The notes under the pieces were generated by a model. The model worked only from the letters and a program-made list of their open reading frames with translations. It was not told the origin of the DNA and searched no databases. From positions 89,307 through 153,306 of the forward strand of contig DGQF01000010.1 of assembly GCA_002389675.1 (NCBI GenBank): a DNA stretch of 64,000 bases, written 5' to 3'. How positions within the stretch are numbered: position 1 is the first letter of the stretch; every line of letters starts with the position of its first letter. This document shows, one piece after another, positions 16,701 through 24,812 of the stretch. The stretch comes from Gammaproteobacteria bacterium UBA4421 (lineage in GTDB: Bacteria; Pseudomonadota; Gammaproteobacteria; Pseudomonadales; Azotimanducaceae). A program made the translations under genes and the position numbers.

Positions 16701-16729
16701 ATGTATCCATAATATATATGAGGATACAT
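16701..16729. promoter_or_regulatory. GGATAC palindrome 1 (probable operator)
   Basis: Perfect 8-bp inverted repeat ATGTATCC ... GGATACAT with a 13-base AT-only/AT-rich spacer. The same arms recur at 16790-16817, so a protein-binding site is likely. It lies about 137 bases upstream of the alcohol dehydrogenase start. Confidence 0.6.
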
Positions 16730-16743
16730 TTTAAGCTGGCTAG

Positions 16744-16771
16744 GTGTATCTGTATAACTAACTGGATGCGC
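16744..16771. promoter_or_regulatory. Degenerate GGATAC palindrome 2
   Basis: GTGTATCT - 12 bases - GGATGCGC matches the arms of the two perfect sites at 6 of 8 and 5 of 8 positions. Its centre is 42-46 bases from each neighbour, about four helical turns. It is weak alone; the regular spacing is the reason to list it. Confidence 0.35.
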
Positions 16772-16789
16772 TTTGAGTTCGCGCCAAAA

Positions 16790-16817
16790 ATGTATCCTTA
16801 TAAAAAATTGGATACAT
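16790..16817. promoter_or_regulatory. GGATAC palindrome 3 (probable operator)
   Basis: Perfect 8-bp inverted repeat ATGTATCC - 12 bases - GGATACAT, a second copy of the arms at 16701-16729 and 126 bases before the DsbA-like start codon. The spacer is again A/T-rich. The regulator is unknown; none is encoded next to it. Confidence 0.6.
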
Positions 16818-16942
16818 TTTGCCGTGTGCAAAAGGACACGCACCGGGGGTTTCACTGGACACGCTTGTGCAGACCTGACTAATATTTGACTGTAGTGCGC
16901 AATCGGCGGGCTGTGTACACGGCAAGACAGAGGGTCAAGGGG

Positions 16943-17581
16943 ATGCTTGAAATTGAAATTTTTTCTGACGTGGTCTGTCCGTGGTGTTTTATCGGCAAAC
17001 GTCGACTCGATCAGGTTCTTCAAGGGGAGTTGGGGCAGGGTGTTCGTTTGCGTTGGCGGCCTTATCAGCTGCAGCCCAATATTGCGCCTGAAGGATTGGA
17101 TCGCAAAGCTTATCTGTTGAGACGTTATGGTCATGATGCTGATCTAGGTCGCGTCCCCGCTGCAATCGCCGCTGAGGCTAAAGGGGAGGGGCTTACGTTA
17201 CGGTATGACTTGATGCAGCGCATGCCCAATACCCTACTTGCCCATCGGTTGATGGAGCTGTCGTTTGATCACGGTGTGCAGCATGATATGGCCGAGGCTT
17301 TGTTTCAGGCCTATTTCTGTGCTGGAAAGGATGTTGGCGACCTAGAAACTTTGGTGTTATTGGCCGCGGATCTTAAAATTCCTGCGCAGACAACGCGGGA
17401 TTTTTTGAACGGAGATGGTGCACTAAAAGAGGTGCATGATCAGTTAGAGCGTGCGGTAGATGTTGGTGTGACAGGCGTACCGGGATATTACTTGCCAAAT
17501 GGATATCTTTTGCCGGGTGCTCAGTCGGCTGAGACCATGGCGCAGATTTTTCGGCGCGTTAAGCAAAAACTGAACGAATAA
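16943..17581 (+). CDS. DsbA/FrnE-family thiol oxidoreductase or 2-HCC isomerase-like protein
   Basis: 212 residues beginning LEIEIFSDVVCPWCFIGKRRL, with C12-P-W-C15 as the redox motif of the thioredoxin-fold DsbA/FrnE family. The middle helical insertion (RMPNTLLAHRLMELSFDHG) and the cis-Pro loop VGVTGVPGYYLPNGYLLPGAQ match. The ATG at 16943 begins exactly at the family N-terminus and follows AGGG and GGGG runs; an upstream in-frame start at 16886 is not family-like. No signal peptide, so it is cytoplasmic. FrnE-like proteins act as disulfide oxidoreductases/isomerases; the partner is unknown. Confidence 0.9.
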   Translation: MLEIEIFSDVVCPWCFIGKRRLDQVLQGELGQGVRLRWRPYQLQPNIAPEGLDRKAYLLRRYGHDADLGRVPAAIAAEAKGEGLTLRYDLMQRMPNTLLAHRLMELSFDHGVQHDMAEALFQAYFCAGKDVGDLETLVLLAADLKIPAQTTRDFLNGDGALKEVHDQLERAVDVGVTGVPGYYLPNGYLLPGAQSAETMAQIFRRVKQKLNE

Positions 17582-17586
17582 AAGCA

Positions 17587-17618
17587 CGGCTAATACGGGC
17601 GCTTGAGAACTTTAGCCG
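17587..17618. terminator. Hairpin between convergent dsbA-like gene and cysE
   Basis: 7-bp perfect inverted repeat CGGCTAA ... TTAGCCG with an 18-base loop, starting 5 bases after the DsbA-like stop and before the cysE stop. No T-run follows, so intrinsic termination is only suggested. Confidence 0.3.
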
Positions 17619-17636
17619 CAGGCCTGTGCTCCAGGG

Positions 17637-18491
17637 TTACTCAACGCCTTGGTTCATTTCATGAGCTGATACTTGGTTGGTCAGTCGGCCAACAATTTTA
17701 GCGGGTACGCCAGCGACCGTTACATTTGCCGGAACGTCTTCTAAAACGACACTGCCAGCCGCAACCTTAGTATTTCGGCCCACCTCAATATTTCCGATGA
17801 TTTTGCATCCTGCTGACAGTAAGACACCTTTGCGTATTTTGGGGTGCCTGTCACCGCTGGATTTTCCGGTACCGCCGAGGGTCACAGCATGCAATATAGA
17901 GACATCATCCTCGACCACGGTTGTCTCCCCGATGACGATGCCGGTGGCATGGTCTAGCATGATGCCAGAACCGACCTGCGCCGCTGGATGGATATCTACG
18001 CCCAAAGAAACAGAGATTTGATTTTGAAAGAACTGGGCCAACGTTTTGCGGCCATTTTGCCAAAGCCAATGCGCCACGCGGTGAGCCTGCAGTGCGTGAA
18101 AGCCTTTATAGAATAAAAAAGGGGTCGACAAGTCGTCGCAAGCAGGGTCGCGCGTATAGGTCGCCAGCACATCAATTTCGGCAGCAGACAATAAATTTTC
18201 ATCGGCGTGGATCGCTTCTGCAATAACATCTCGAATCAACATGGTGGGTAGCATGGGATTGTCAAATTTGCTGGCAAGACGAAAGCTAAGCGCATCACCA
18301 AAATTTTTATGGTTGAGGATTGTCGCATGAAAATAGCTGCCCAAAATGGGTTCAGCTTTGGCTTTGAGCTCAGCTTCGTGGCGCATGACAGGCCAAAGAT
18401 CCCCCGGGGAATTAATGGCAGATAATTGCGGCATTTCTGTGCTCGCCAGAATTTCGCTGTAGCGGGAATTGATTGAGCTTACGGTTGTCAT
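17637..18491 (-). CDS. cysE: Serine O-acetyltransferase
   Basis: 284 residues. Acetyl-CoA-dependent acetylation of L-serine, the first step of cysteine synthesis. The N-terminal helical domain (DLWPVMRHEAELKAKAEP) is followed by the left-handed beta-helix of hexapeptide repeats from about residue 185 (GVDIHPAAQVGSGIMLDHA, VVIGETTVVEDDVSILHAV, LGGTGKSSGDRHPKI). The catalytic Asp/His pair lies in LDHATGIVIG, and HPKIRKGVLL is conserved. The length is close to E. coli CysE (273). The ATG at 18491 was chosen; a TTG lies one codon upstream. It is the full-length type, expected to be feedback-inhibited by cysteine through its C-terminus. Confidence 0.95.
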   Translation of the reverse strand: MTTVSSINSRYSEILASTEMPQLSAINSPGDLWPVMRHEAELKAKAEPILGSYFHATILNHKNFGDALSFRLASKFDNPMLPTMLIRDVIAEAIHADENLLSAAEIDVLATYTRDPACDDLSTPFLFYKGFHALQAHRVAHWLWQNGRKTLAQFFQNQISVSLGVDIHPAAQVGSGIMLDHATGIVIGETTVVEDDVSILHAVTLGGTGKSSGDRHPKIRKGVLLSAGCKIIGNIEVGRNTKVAAGSVVLEDVPANVTVAGVPAKIVGRLTNQVSAHEMNQGVE

Positions 18492-18541
18492 CAATGAAGC
18501 CTAGCGTACCCTAGCAAGAATGCAACCGCGCGCTTGCCTGC

Positions 18542-19168
18542 TCATGCGCTGGGGTCATCAAAGGCGCGGATATCTGTTGGTCTGTCGATGTCGTTAAAAA
18601 GACCGGTGTCCTCAAATGGCAGATTGAGAACGTCTTGTTGATGGCGCTCTAGGAGGGGACGTCCACCCTGGTCACCCTGACTTAGACGAAGCTGGGCAAA
18701 GTAGCGCCTGTGCCAGCCAATGGGGTGACCAAATGTTATAGGATCAGCATTGGCCGGTTGATGGTAGGGGCGGATAATGCCGGTAGTGCCGATACTGCAG
18801 ATCATAGATTTCAAGGTTTCGACCCGTAGGTATGGCATATCCAGCAAGCCAACAAAAGCCCAATCCCAATCCAAGTTCTTAAAGCCGGCGGCCAGTGAGT
18901 AGCCCATTCCGCCGGATGCATCCGGCGCAGTAATGATCTCTACCTTAAAGCGATCTAGATGTTGATTCAGCATGTGGTCGTCAGGGCGCGTAATCACGCG
19001 GATATGGGTAAAGGCTTCGCGATATATTTTGAGTGTTTGCTCGGCAATTGTTTCACCATTCAAAATATGGAGGCGTTTGTCAGAGCCGAAGCGACGAGAG
19101 AAACCGGCGCCTAGTAGAATTGCGCCAATGGTTTGAACAGGCGGCGTACTGGAGGCGCTGTTGCTCAA
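18542..19168 (-). CDS. MocA/MobA-like nucleotidyltransferase
   Basis: 208 residues. The N-terminal nucleotide-binding motif GAILLGAGFSRRFGSDKRL and the later WAFVGLLDMPYL (metal Asp) and FGHPIGWHRRYF segments mark the MobA-like NTP transferase fold of molybdenum cofactor cytidylyltransferases (MocA), which add CMP to molybdopterin. The open frame reaches an ATG at 19207, but a TTG at 19168 overlaps the TGA of the upstream xdhC-like gene (TTGA) and begins close to the family N-terminus; I prefer it. Its pairing with an XdhC-type protein supports a molybdenum hydroxylase maturation role, yet no hydroxylase genes are in the window. Confidence 0.85.
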   Translation of the reverse strand: MSNSASSTPPVQTIGAILLGAGFSRRFGSDKRLHILNGETIAEQTLKIYREAFTHIRVITRPDDHMLNQHLDRFKVEIITAPDASGGMGYSLAAGFKNLDWDWAFVGLLDMPYLRVETLKSMICSIGTTGIIRPYHQPANADPITFGHPIGWHRRYFAQLRLSQGDQGGRPLLERHQQDVLNLPFEDTGLFNDIDRPTDIRAFDDPSA

Positions 19169-20160
19169 TGCGCTGTGGCCGCCACCTGCGCAACTTCCGG
19201 TATGCAACTTTTGCGCACCGCTGTGATCTCAGCGAGTATGGCGATTGCGATCTCTGGTGGTGTTTTGCTGCCAATTGCTAAGCCGATGGGGGCATGTAAT
19301 TTGTCAACTTCTGATTCTTTGATATCCAAAGCAAGGAGTCGGGCTCTTCGGTTTGCCGAGGTGCGGGTCGAACCCATCGCACCGACATAAAAGGCCTCGG
19401 TGGTCAGTGCTTCCATTAAACCCATGTCATCAATGCGTGGGTCGTGGGTCAGCGCGACTATGGCGCTGGCTGGATCTGATGCGTGCGCGCGAATTGCGTC
19501 ATCGGGCATGTCGTTGATTGTATGGACTCCGGGGACGGCAAAAGCCTCAATGAACTCGCTTCGCGGGTCGCAAACGGTGACGTCATAGTCAAGCATTTGT
19601 GCCATTTCAGATAAATACTGACTGACCATACCCGCACCGATTACAAATAGGTGATAACGCGGTCCGTAGGTATGCACGAGCTGTTGGTTTGCTGCGTCCC
19701 AGAGCAGTGGGGCGTGGGCGGGGACTTCGATGGCACTTGAGCGATTGTCGGAAAGGCGCACTGAGCGTTGTGCACAGCGTCGCTCGGTCAGTGCACGATT
19801 GAGCAATTCAAACTGGCTCTTGTAGTGCGCGCTAGGATGCAAAGGTTCGACAACGATATCGAGTTGCCCACCACAAGGTAAACCAAATTTTTCGCTATCT
19901 TCTGCTGTTTGACCGTATTTGAAGAATTGTGGGGATTTGGCGGCTAATTCACCTTGGATCAGTTTCTCCAAGAGATCCTCTTCTACGCACCCTCCTGAGA
20001 GAGATCCGACAACAACACCCGCGCGATTGCAGGTCAAAAGAGATCCCACGGGGCGCGGAGATGAACCCCAGGTTTGAACGACGGTCGCAAGCCAGCAGGC
20101 TTCGCCGCTGTTTAACCAATTCAGAACTTGCCCGAGCACTTGCTGATCTACTGCCTGCAT
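19165..20160 (-). CDS. XdhC/CoxI-family molybdenum enzyme maturation factor
   Basis: 331 residues. The N-terminal XdhC domain shows WLATVVQTWGSSPRPVGS and GSLSGGCVEEDL (conserved Cys), and a second GLPCGGQLDI motif. The C-terminal Rossmann domain has HLFVIGAGMVSQYLSEMA, DPRSEF, LTHDPRIDDMGL and FYVGAMGSTRTSANRRARL. XdhC inserts the sulfurated molybdenum cofactor into xanthine dehydrogenase-type enzymes. The ATG at 20160 follows GGTGAG by a few bases; the longer TTG start at 20193 is less likely. It overlaps the MocA-like gene by 4 bases. Confidence 0.9.
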   Translation of the reverse strand: MQAVDQQVLGQVLNWLNSGEACWLATVVQTWGSSPRPVGSLLTCNRAGVVVGSLSGGCVEEDLLEKLIQGELAAKSPQFFKYGQTAEDSEKFGLPCGGQLDIVVEPLHPSAHYKSQFELLNRALTERRCAQRSVRLSDNRSSAIEVPAHAPLLWDAANQQLVHTYGPRYHLFVIGAGMVSQYLSEMAQMLDYDVTVCDPRSEFIEAFAVPGVHTINDMPDDAIRAHASDPASAIVALTHDPRIDDMGLMEALTTEAFYVGAMGSTRTSANRRARLLALDIKESEVDKLHAPIGLAIGSKTPPEIAIAILAEITAVRKSCIPEVAQVAATAH

Positions 20161-20481
20161 ATGTCTCACCGATGTGTTGAAAAGCGCCGTCAAGGCCTCT
20201 GTTTGGCCATTACCCGCACCGTTTGCGGCCGTCTTCTGCCACCGAGAAACACAGCTGCGGTGGATATGCCGTAATTCGACGGTTAAATTTTACACGAACT
20301 TAGCCAATTGTGTACGTTGGAGATTGTTTTGTCGGTCGAGATATTGCCCGCTTTTAGTCTCCGATACTTGTCGAACAACGGTGTCCTTGCGAAAGAACTG
20401 TGAGCGTTTTAGTGTAGCTAAATTGCAGCAAACAGTTGCCGTATTTTTGTTAACGAGCGCGTTGAAATTAGGAAAGACATT
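20161..20481. other. Divergent promoter region of xdhC-like gene and pepN
   Basis: 321 bases without a supported gene. A weak promoter-like pair for pepN is TTGCGA (20387-20392), 17 bases, TAGTGT (20410-20415), about 65 bases before the start codon; the -10 element is poor. The short open frames here have no family-like sequence. I see no clear operator. Confidence 0.4.
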
Positions 20482-23136
20482 ATGAGAGATGGGCAGCCCC
20501 AAGAAGTTCGTTTGGCCGACTATCGGGCACCTGACTACACGACAAAGACCGCCGATCTGGTTTTTGATATTCACGAGGGTAAGACCACCGTGGTCAGTAC
20601 ACTTGAGATTGTACGACTGCAGCCCCAGGGCAGTTCACTGCGTTTGGACGGCCAGTCGCTTGAACTTATTTCAATAGCCATTGATGGGCGCCCTCTGGCC
20701 GGCAACGAGTACAGCATGGATGATGAAGGGCTTACCCTGACCGGTTTGGGTGAGCGTCACGAAGTCATTATTGAAACGGTTATTAGACCGGAAGAAAATA
20801 CGGCGTTAGAAGGGTTGTATCGATCTAGCAGTATGTACTGCACCCAATGTGAAGCTCAAGGGTTCCGCAAGATAACCTACTATCAGGACCGCCCAGACGT
20901 CTTGGCTAAGTTTACGACAACCCTGAAAGCGGATGCGTCGGCATACCCAACCTTATTGTCTAATGGCAATCTGCGCCGCGCGGAGACTTTGGCGGACAAT
21001 CGTCGCTGTGTCACCTGGGAGGATCCGTTTCCCAAGCCCAGTTACTTATTTGCGCTGGTGGCTGGCGACTTGCATAAGATCGAAGACTCGTTCACAACCT
21101 GCGGCGGCCGAAAAGTCGCGCTACAAATATATTCTGAGGCACACAATATTCAGCAGTGCCACTACGCAATGGAAGTGCTTAAACGTTCAATGGCTTGGGA
21201 TGAGGAACGTTTTGGGCGCGAGTATGATCTTGACGTTTTCATGATCGTTGCTGTCGAGGACTTCAACATGGGAGCGATGGAAAATAAAGGCCTCAATATT
21301 TTCAATACGTCGTGTGTATTAGCCTCACCTGACACGGCTACTGATGCAGCATATCAACGAGTCGAGGCTGTGGTTGCACATGAATATTTCCACAATTGGT
21401 CGGGTAATCGTGTGACCTGCAGGGACTGGTTTCAATTAAGCTTGAAAGAAGGCTTTACGGTTTTTCGAGATGCAGAGTTTTCCTCTGATATGAATTCGCG
21501 TGCGGTGAAGCGGATTGAAGATGTCACGTTGTTGAGAGCGATCCAGTTTGCCGAAGATGCCAGTCCGCTTGCCCATGCTGTTCGCCCGCAGGCCTACATT
21601 GAGATTTCGAACTTTTACACAACCACCATCTACGAAAAAGGAGCTGAGGTTGTGCGCATGTATCAAAGCTTATTAGGTGATCAGAAGTTTCGCGCCGGCA
21701 CCGATCTTTACTTCGATCGATTTGATGGTTCCGCAGCAACCACAGATGATTTCACAGCCGTCATGGAAGAAGTCAGCGGACAGGATTTAGCCCAATTCAA
21801 AAATTGGTATGATCAGGCTGGAACGCCTCACTTAAAAGTTACCGAAGCGTTTGTCAATGGTGAGTTTACGTTGACCATTCGCCAGAGCTGTCCGCCGACG
21901 CCCCATCAGTCTGAAAAGCGGCCCTTCCACATGCCTGTAGAAATTGGGCTGATCGATCCGGAAGGCAATGAAATTTCATTTTATGACTTGGCTGTGAATG
22001 CCGGTTGTCATACCGAGGCCCGCGCGGGGGGGTGTACCTTGTTGCTGGGGCTTAAAGACATTGAGACCCAACTATGTTTGAGCCATTTGGACAAAAAGCC
22101 CGTTGTGAGTTTCTTGCGGGGATTTTCTGCGCCGGTAAAAGTCACTTACGATCGCCAACCAGAAGAACTTGCCTTCCTTGCCAGGCATGACCGGGATGGA
22201 TTTGTCAGATGGGATGCTTTACAAAGTTTGTGGATCGATTGGTTCATGGCCCCTGAAAATATTCGTGGCGTGGATCTGTCAGCGCTGATTGGCGAAATTG
22301 CAGTTCGAGCATTGGTCGACGAGGTCAGCGCTGAACAAAAACTTCTCGCGGCCACTATGCTGGCAGTGCCGGAAGAAAATTATTTATTTGAACAACTGCC
22401 TTCTTTTGAAGTAGATGCGTTGCTCGATGCTCGAGAGGCCCTGCTTGACGAGCTGAGTCTTGCTCATTTAGAGACATGGCGCGGGTTGTATGAAAAATAC
22501 CGGGCGACTCAATCCTACACGCCTGATGCACAGGGAATGGCTGATCGCGCCCTGTCGAATGTCGGATTTGCCATGGTAGCGCGAAGCATGCGTGGAGATG
22601 GCCTCGGGGAGTTTGTAAAACAACATTACTATGCAGCGGATAATTTGACGGACCGCCGAGTTGCACTGAGTGTGGCCTGCCGTCATCCTCATCTAGAGCG
22701 TAGCGAGCGCCAATTGCTGCTACAAGATTTCTATCAGCGTTGGCAAAACGAGGCGTTAGTGATCGATTTGTGGTTCAACTTGCAAGCACAAAGCCCGTTG
22801 ACCTCGCTGAGCGATTTACGCTCGCTGGTTGCGCATCAAAAATTCCAATGGAAAAATCCTAATCGCGTGCGCTCAGTCTACGGGGCTTTTGGCATGTTAA
22901 ATCACCGCAGGTTACATGCCTTAGACGGTTCCGGATACGCCGAATTGGGCGCAGCGGTAAGTCGTTTAGATGTGCTTAATCCGTCGCTGGCCGCGCGTAT
23001 TGTAACGCCTCTTACCCGGTGGCGGCGTTACGATAGGCAGCGCCAAGAACTCATGCAAGAAACGTTGCGAGAGTTGTTGGCATTGCCGTCGCTGTCGAAA
23101 GACCTCTATGAGATTGTGAGCAAAAGTATCCGTTAG
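20482..23136 (+). CDS. pepN: Aminopeptidase N (M1 family)
   Basis: 884 residues, a zinc aminopeptidase that removes N-terminal residues from peptides in the cytoplasm. The substrate-binding GAMEN motif is at residues 264-268 and the zinc motif H300-E301-x2-H304 is in VAHEYFHNWSGNRVTCRDWFQ, with the third ligand Glu in SLKEGFTVFRD. The Tyr transition-state residue is expected in the IYEKGAEVVRMY segment. The C-terminal helical domain is complete and ends ILYEIVSKSIR-like (DLYEIVSKSIR). Length and order match E. coli PepN (870). The ATG at 20482 follows GGAAAG. It ends 8 bases before the stop of the convergent batD gene. Confidence 0.96.
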   Translation: MRDGQPQEVRLADYRAPDYTTKTADLVFDIHEGKTTVVSTLEIVRLQPQGSSLRLDGQSLELISIAIDGRPLAGNEYSMDDEGLTLTGLGERHEVIIETVIRPEENTALEGLYRSSSMYCTQCEAQGFRKITYYQDRPDVLAKFTTTLKADASAYPTLLSNGNLRRAETLADNRRCVTWEDPFPKPSYLFALVAGDLHKIEDSFTTCGGRKVALQIYSEAHNIQQCHYAMEVLKRSMAWDEERFGREYDLDVFMIVAVEDFNMGAMENKGLNIFNTSCVLASPDTATDAAYQRVEAVVAHEYFHNWSGNRVTCRDWFQLSLKEGFTVFRDAEFSSDMNSRAVKRIEDVTLLRAIQFAEDASPLAHAVRPQAYIEISNFYTTTIYEKGAEVVRMYQSLLGDQKFRAGTDLYFDRFDGSAATTDDFTAVMEEVSGQDLAQFKNWYDQAGTPHLKVTEAFVNGEFTLTIRQSCPPTPHQSEKRPFHMPVEIGLIDPEGNEISFYDLAVNAGCHTEARAGGCTLLLGLKDIETQLCLSHLDKKPVVSFLRGFSAPVKVTYDRQPEELAFLARHDRDGFVRWDALQSLWIDWFMAPENIRGVDLSALIGEIAVRALVDEVSAEQKLLAATMLAVPEENYLFEQLPSFEVDALLDAREALLDELSLAHLETWRGLYEKYRATQSYTPDAQGMADRALSNVGFAMVARSMRGDGLGEFVKQHYYAADNLTDRRVALSVACRHPHLERSERQLLLQDFYQRWQNEALVIDLWFNLQAQSPLTSLSDLRSLVAHQKFQWKNPNRVRSVYGAFGMLNHRRLHALDGSGYAELGAAVSRLDVLNPSLAARIVTPLTRWRRYDRQRQELMQETLRELLALPSLSKDLYEIVSKSIR

Positions 23137-23144
23137 CCGCTGTC

Positions 23145-24812
23145 TCAGTACAGGGCCGGCAAAATGTCATTGGGCTTGTGCGTCGGTCGGTTGCGTAGGC
23201 TTTTTCGGCTGATGTCCAAGTGAGCAATTGCAGCGACGAGATTTCCGTCTTTGGCTGGGGCTTCCTTAGCATACAGATAGGCCTCGACCTGCCCCAAAGC
23301 ACGGTCATTATCGGCATGTTCATCGCGAAATCGTTGAAACGCCGCCGGTCGTGTGAGCCCGTAATATTGGCTTAAATAACCGCCAAGATAATGGTGAATA
23401 TCGGCTATATTTTGGTTCGCAAACGCCTGCGTGAGTGATTTCTGTTGATTGGCATCAGCGTGTTGCGTGCCAGATCTTCTCAATGGGTTAAACCGATTCG
23501 GCACAAAGCGGAATGCTAAAATGCCCGCGACGATAAGACCGGCTGCGAGAAGGTAAGGCGTAAATGAGCGCACGTGTATTGAGGGCGCAGGGGTTGCACT
23601 TGCTGAGGTCTCAGGCGTTAGAGAATTACCTTCAAGCTGCGTGGCGGGCGTTTCCGGCGACATCTGGGTGCCAGCGATGATTAACGTTCTGGGTTCGGTC
23701 CGATTGACACGAACTTTTCGGTTAACGGTATCCCACCAGACAAGCTCATTACTAGGTAGCGTGAGCGTGCCGGGTACTAACGGTACCAGGGTATGGGTTT
23801 CAAGGCGTGAACCCCTGACAGTGCTGGTGCTGGTATCGTCTTCGATAGTAGGTGCTTGCGGGTAGACGCGGAATAACGAGTCGTCGAGTGTTAACTCAAC
23901 CGGGGGAGGCAGCGTTCCGATATTACCCTGAATATAAATAAGAAGTTCATGGGTCAGTGTATCGCCGACTTGATGGCGCTCGCCAGCGGGTGACAAAGCA
24001 GAGTAAAGGGTTACCTCTTCGGCAGGTAACCACGGTCGGTCTTTGGGATATTCGTCTGGAACGGGCAAAACTGAGAGCATAATGTCTTCGGTGTTAACCC
24101 TGACCCCTTTGCGCGAGGCGCGATTGCCTTCGAATATCCTAACGCTGGTGGTGATACTGACCCCCGGTATGGTCAGCGTGCCGCTGCGCTCCGGAAATAT
24201 TGCATATTGCTGCTCGAACGTCCCATAGTTTCGTCCATTGCGCTGCGTGCGGCTTGAACGCGTTTCGCCGAGGGTGAGTACCACGGCATTTGCCACCTCT
24301 GGCGCTTCGGGTAAGTCGGAGAATAGCTGCACGCCTTGGGTGTATAGCAGACGGCGTGTCAGCACCACTTGGCCCTGAACATAGACTTCATCGCTCGACA
24401 GTTCGTTTTCGTAGAACACCAAAGACTCAATGGTTTTTCGAGTTTCTGGCGACAGGGGGCGCACATTGAGCAGTAAACTTGGTGTGGTTTCTTGGCCAAT
24501 CGTGATTGCCGGAATGGTGAGGGTGCCTGTTTTTTTTGGCTGTAGAGTGATTTGATAATCGACCCAGTTTTGGCCGCGGCCGTTCAGATAGCGTGATTGA
24601 CTGACCGTGTTGGTGTTCAAAATGTCAAAATCATCGGCTAAAGCAGTCAAATCCAGAGGCTGTGATTGGCGGGTTTCGGTCACCTTAATCCGCAGAAAAA
24701 CACTTTCTAATTCATCAATATTTTGCGCAGAGAGTTGTGCAGAAACGGCACTAAATGCATGGGGCGCAGCAAAAAAGATGACACACAACACATAGGCCTT
24801 TAGCCAGCGCAT
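23145..24812 (-). CDS. batD: BatD-like periplasmic/membrane protein
   Basis: About 555 residues. An N-terminal signal peptide (LKAYVLCVIFFAAPHAFSAVSA) is followed by repeated beta-sandwich segments typical of BatD (DUF7939/oxygen tolerance family): ELESVFLRIKVTETRQSQPL, TLTIPAITIG, TLTIPGVSI. A transmembrane helix lies near residue 425 (YLLAAGLIVAGILAFRFV), and a cytoplasmic tail follows. The ATG at 24812 overlaps the upstream stop as TAATG; another ATG two codons upstream is possible. It is the last gene of the MoxR-Bat operon. Its role is thought to be envelope stress or protein folding together with the VWA proteins; details are unproven. Confidence 0.88.
   Translation of the reverse strand: MRWLKAYVLCVIFFAAPHAFSAVSAQLSAQNIDELESVFLRIKVTETRQSQPLDLTALADDFDILNTNTVSQSRYLNGRGQNWVDYQITLQPKKTGTLTIPAITIGQETTPSLLLNVRPLSPETRKTIESLVFYENELSSDEVYVQGQVVLTRRLLYTQGVQLFSDLPEAPEVANAVVLTLGETRSSRTQRNGRNYGTFEQQYAIFPERSGTLTIPGVSITTSVRIFEGNRASRKGVRVNTEDIMLSVLPVPDEYPKDRPWLPAEEVTLYSALSPAGERHQVGDTLTHELLIYIQGNIGTLPPPVELTLDDSLFRVYPQAPTIEDDTSTSTVRGSRLETHTLVPLVPGTLTLPSNELVWWDTVNRKVRVNRTEPRTLIIAGTQMSPETPATQLEGNSLTPETSASATPAPSIHVRSFTPYLLAAGLIVAGILAFRFVPNRFNPLRRSGTQHADANQQKSLTQAFANQNIADIHHYLGGYLSQYYGLTRPAAFQRFRDEHADNDRALGQVEAYLYAKEAPAKDGNLVAAIAHLDISRKSLRNRPTHKPNDILPALY

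Larger units (their letters stand above)
16565..16942. other. Divergent intergenic region with operator array
   Basis: 378 bases without a convincing gene between the alcohol dehydrogenase and the DsbA-like gene. It is AT-rich in the middle. It holds a tandem TCAAGAGTG pair (16674-16682 and 16687-16695) and three related palindromes listed separately. A 183-codon open frame crosses it on the minus strand but runs into the DsbA gene and has no family-like sequence. Promoters should be here, but I could not fix a convincing -35/-10 pair. Confidence 0.6.

Noticed and set aside
16583..17134. 183-codon open frame on the minus strand across the alcohol dehydrogenase/DsbA-like gap
   Set aside because: It runs antisense into the DsbA-like gene, has no family-like sequence, and covers the operator palindromes; the opposite-strand gene there is secure.
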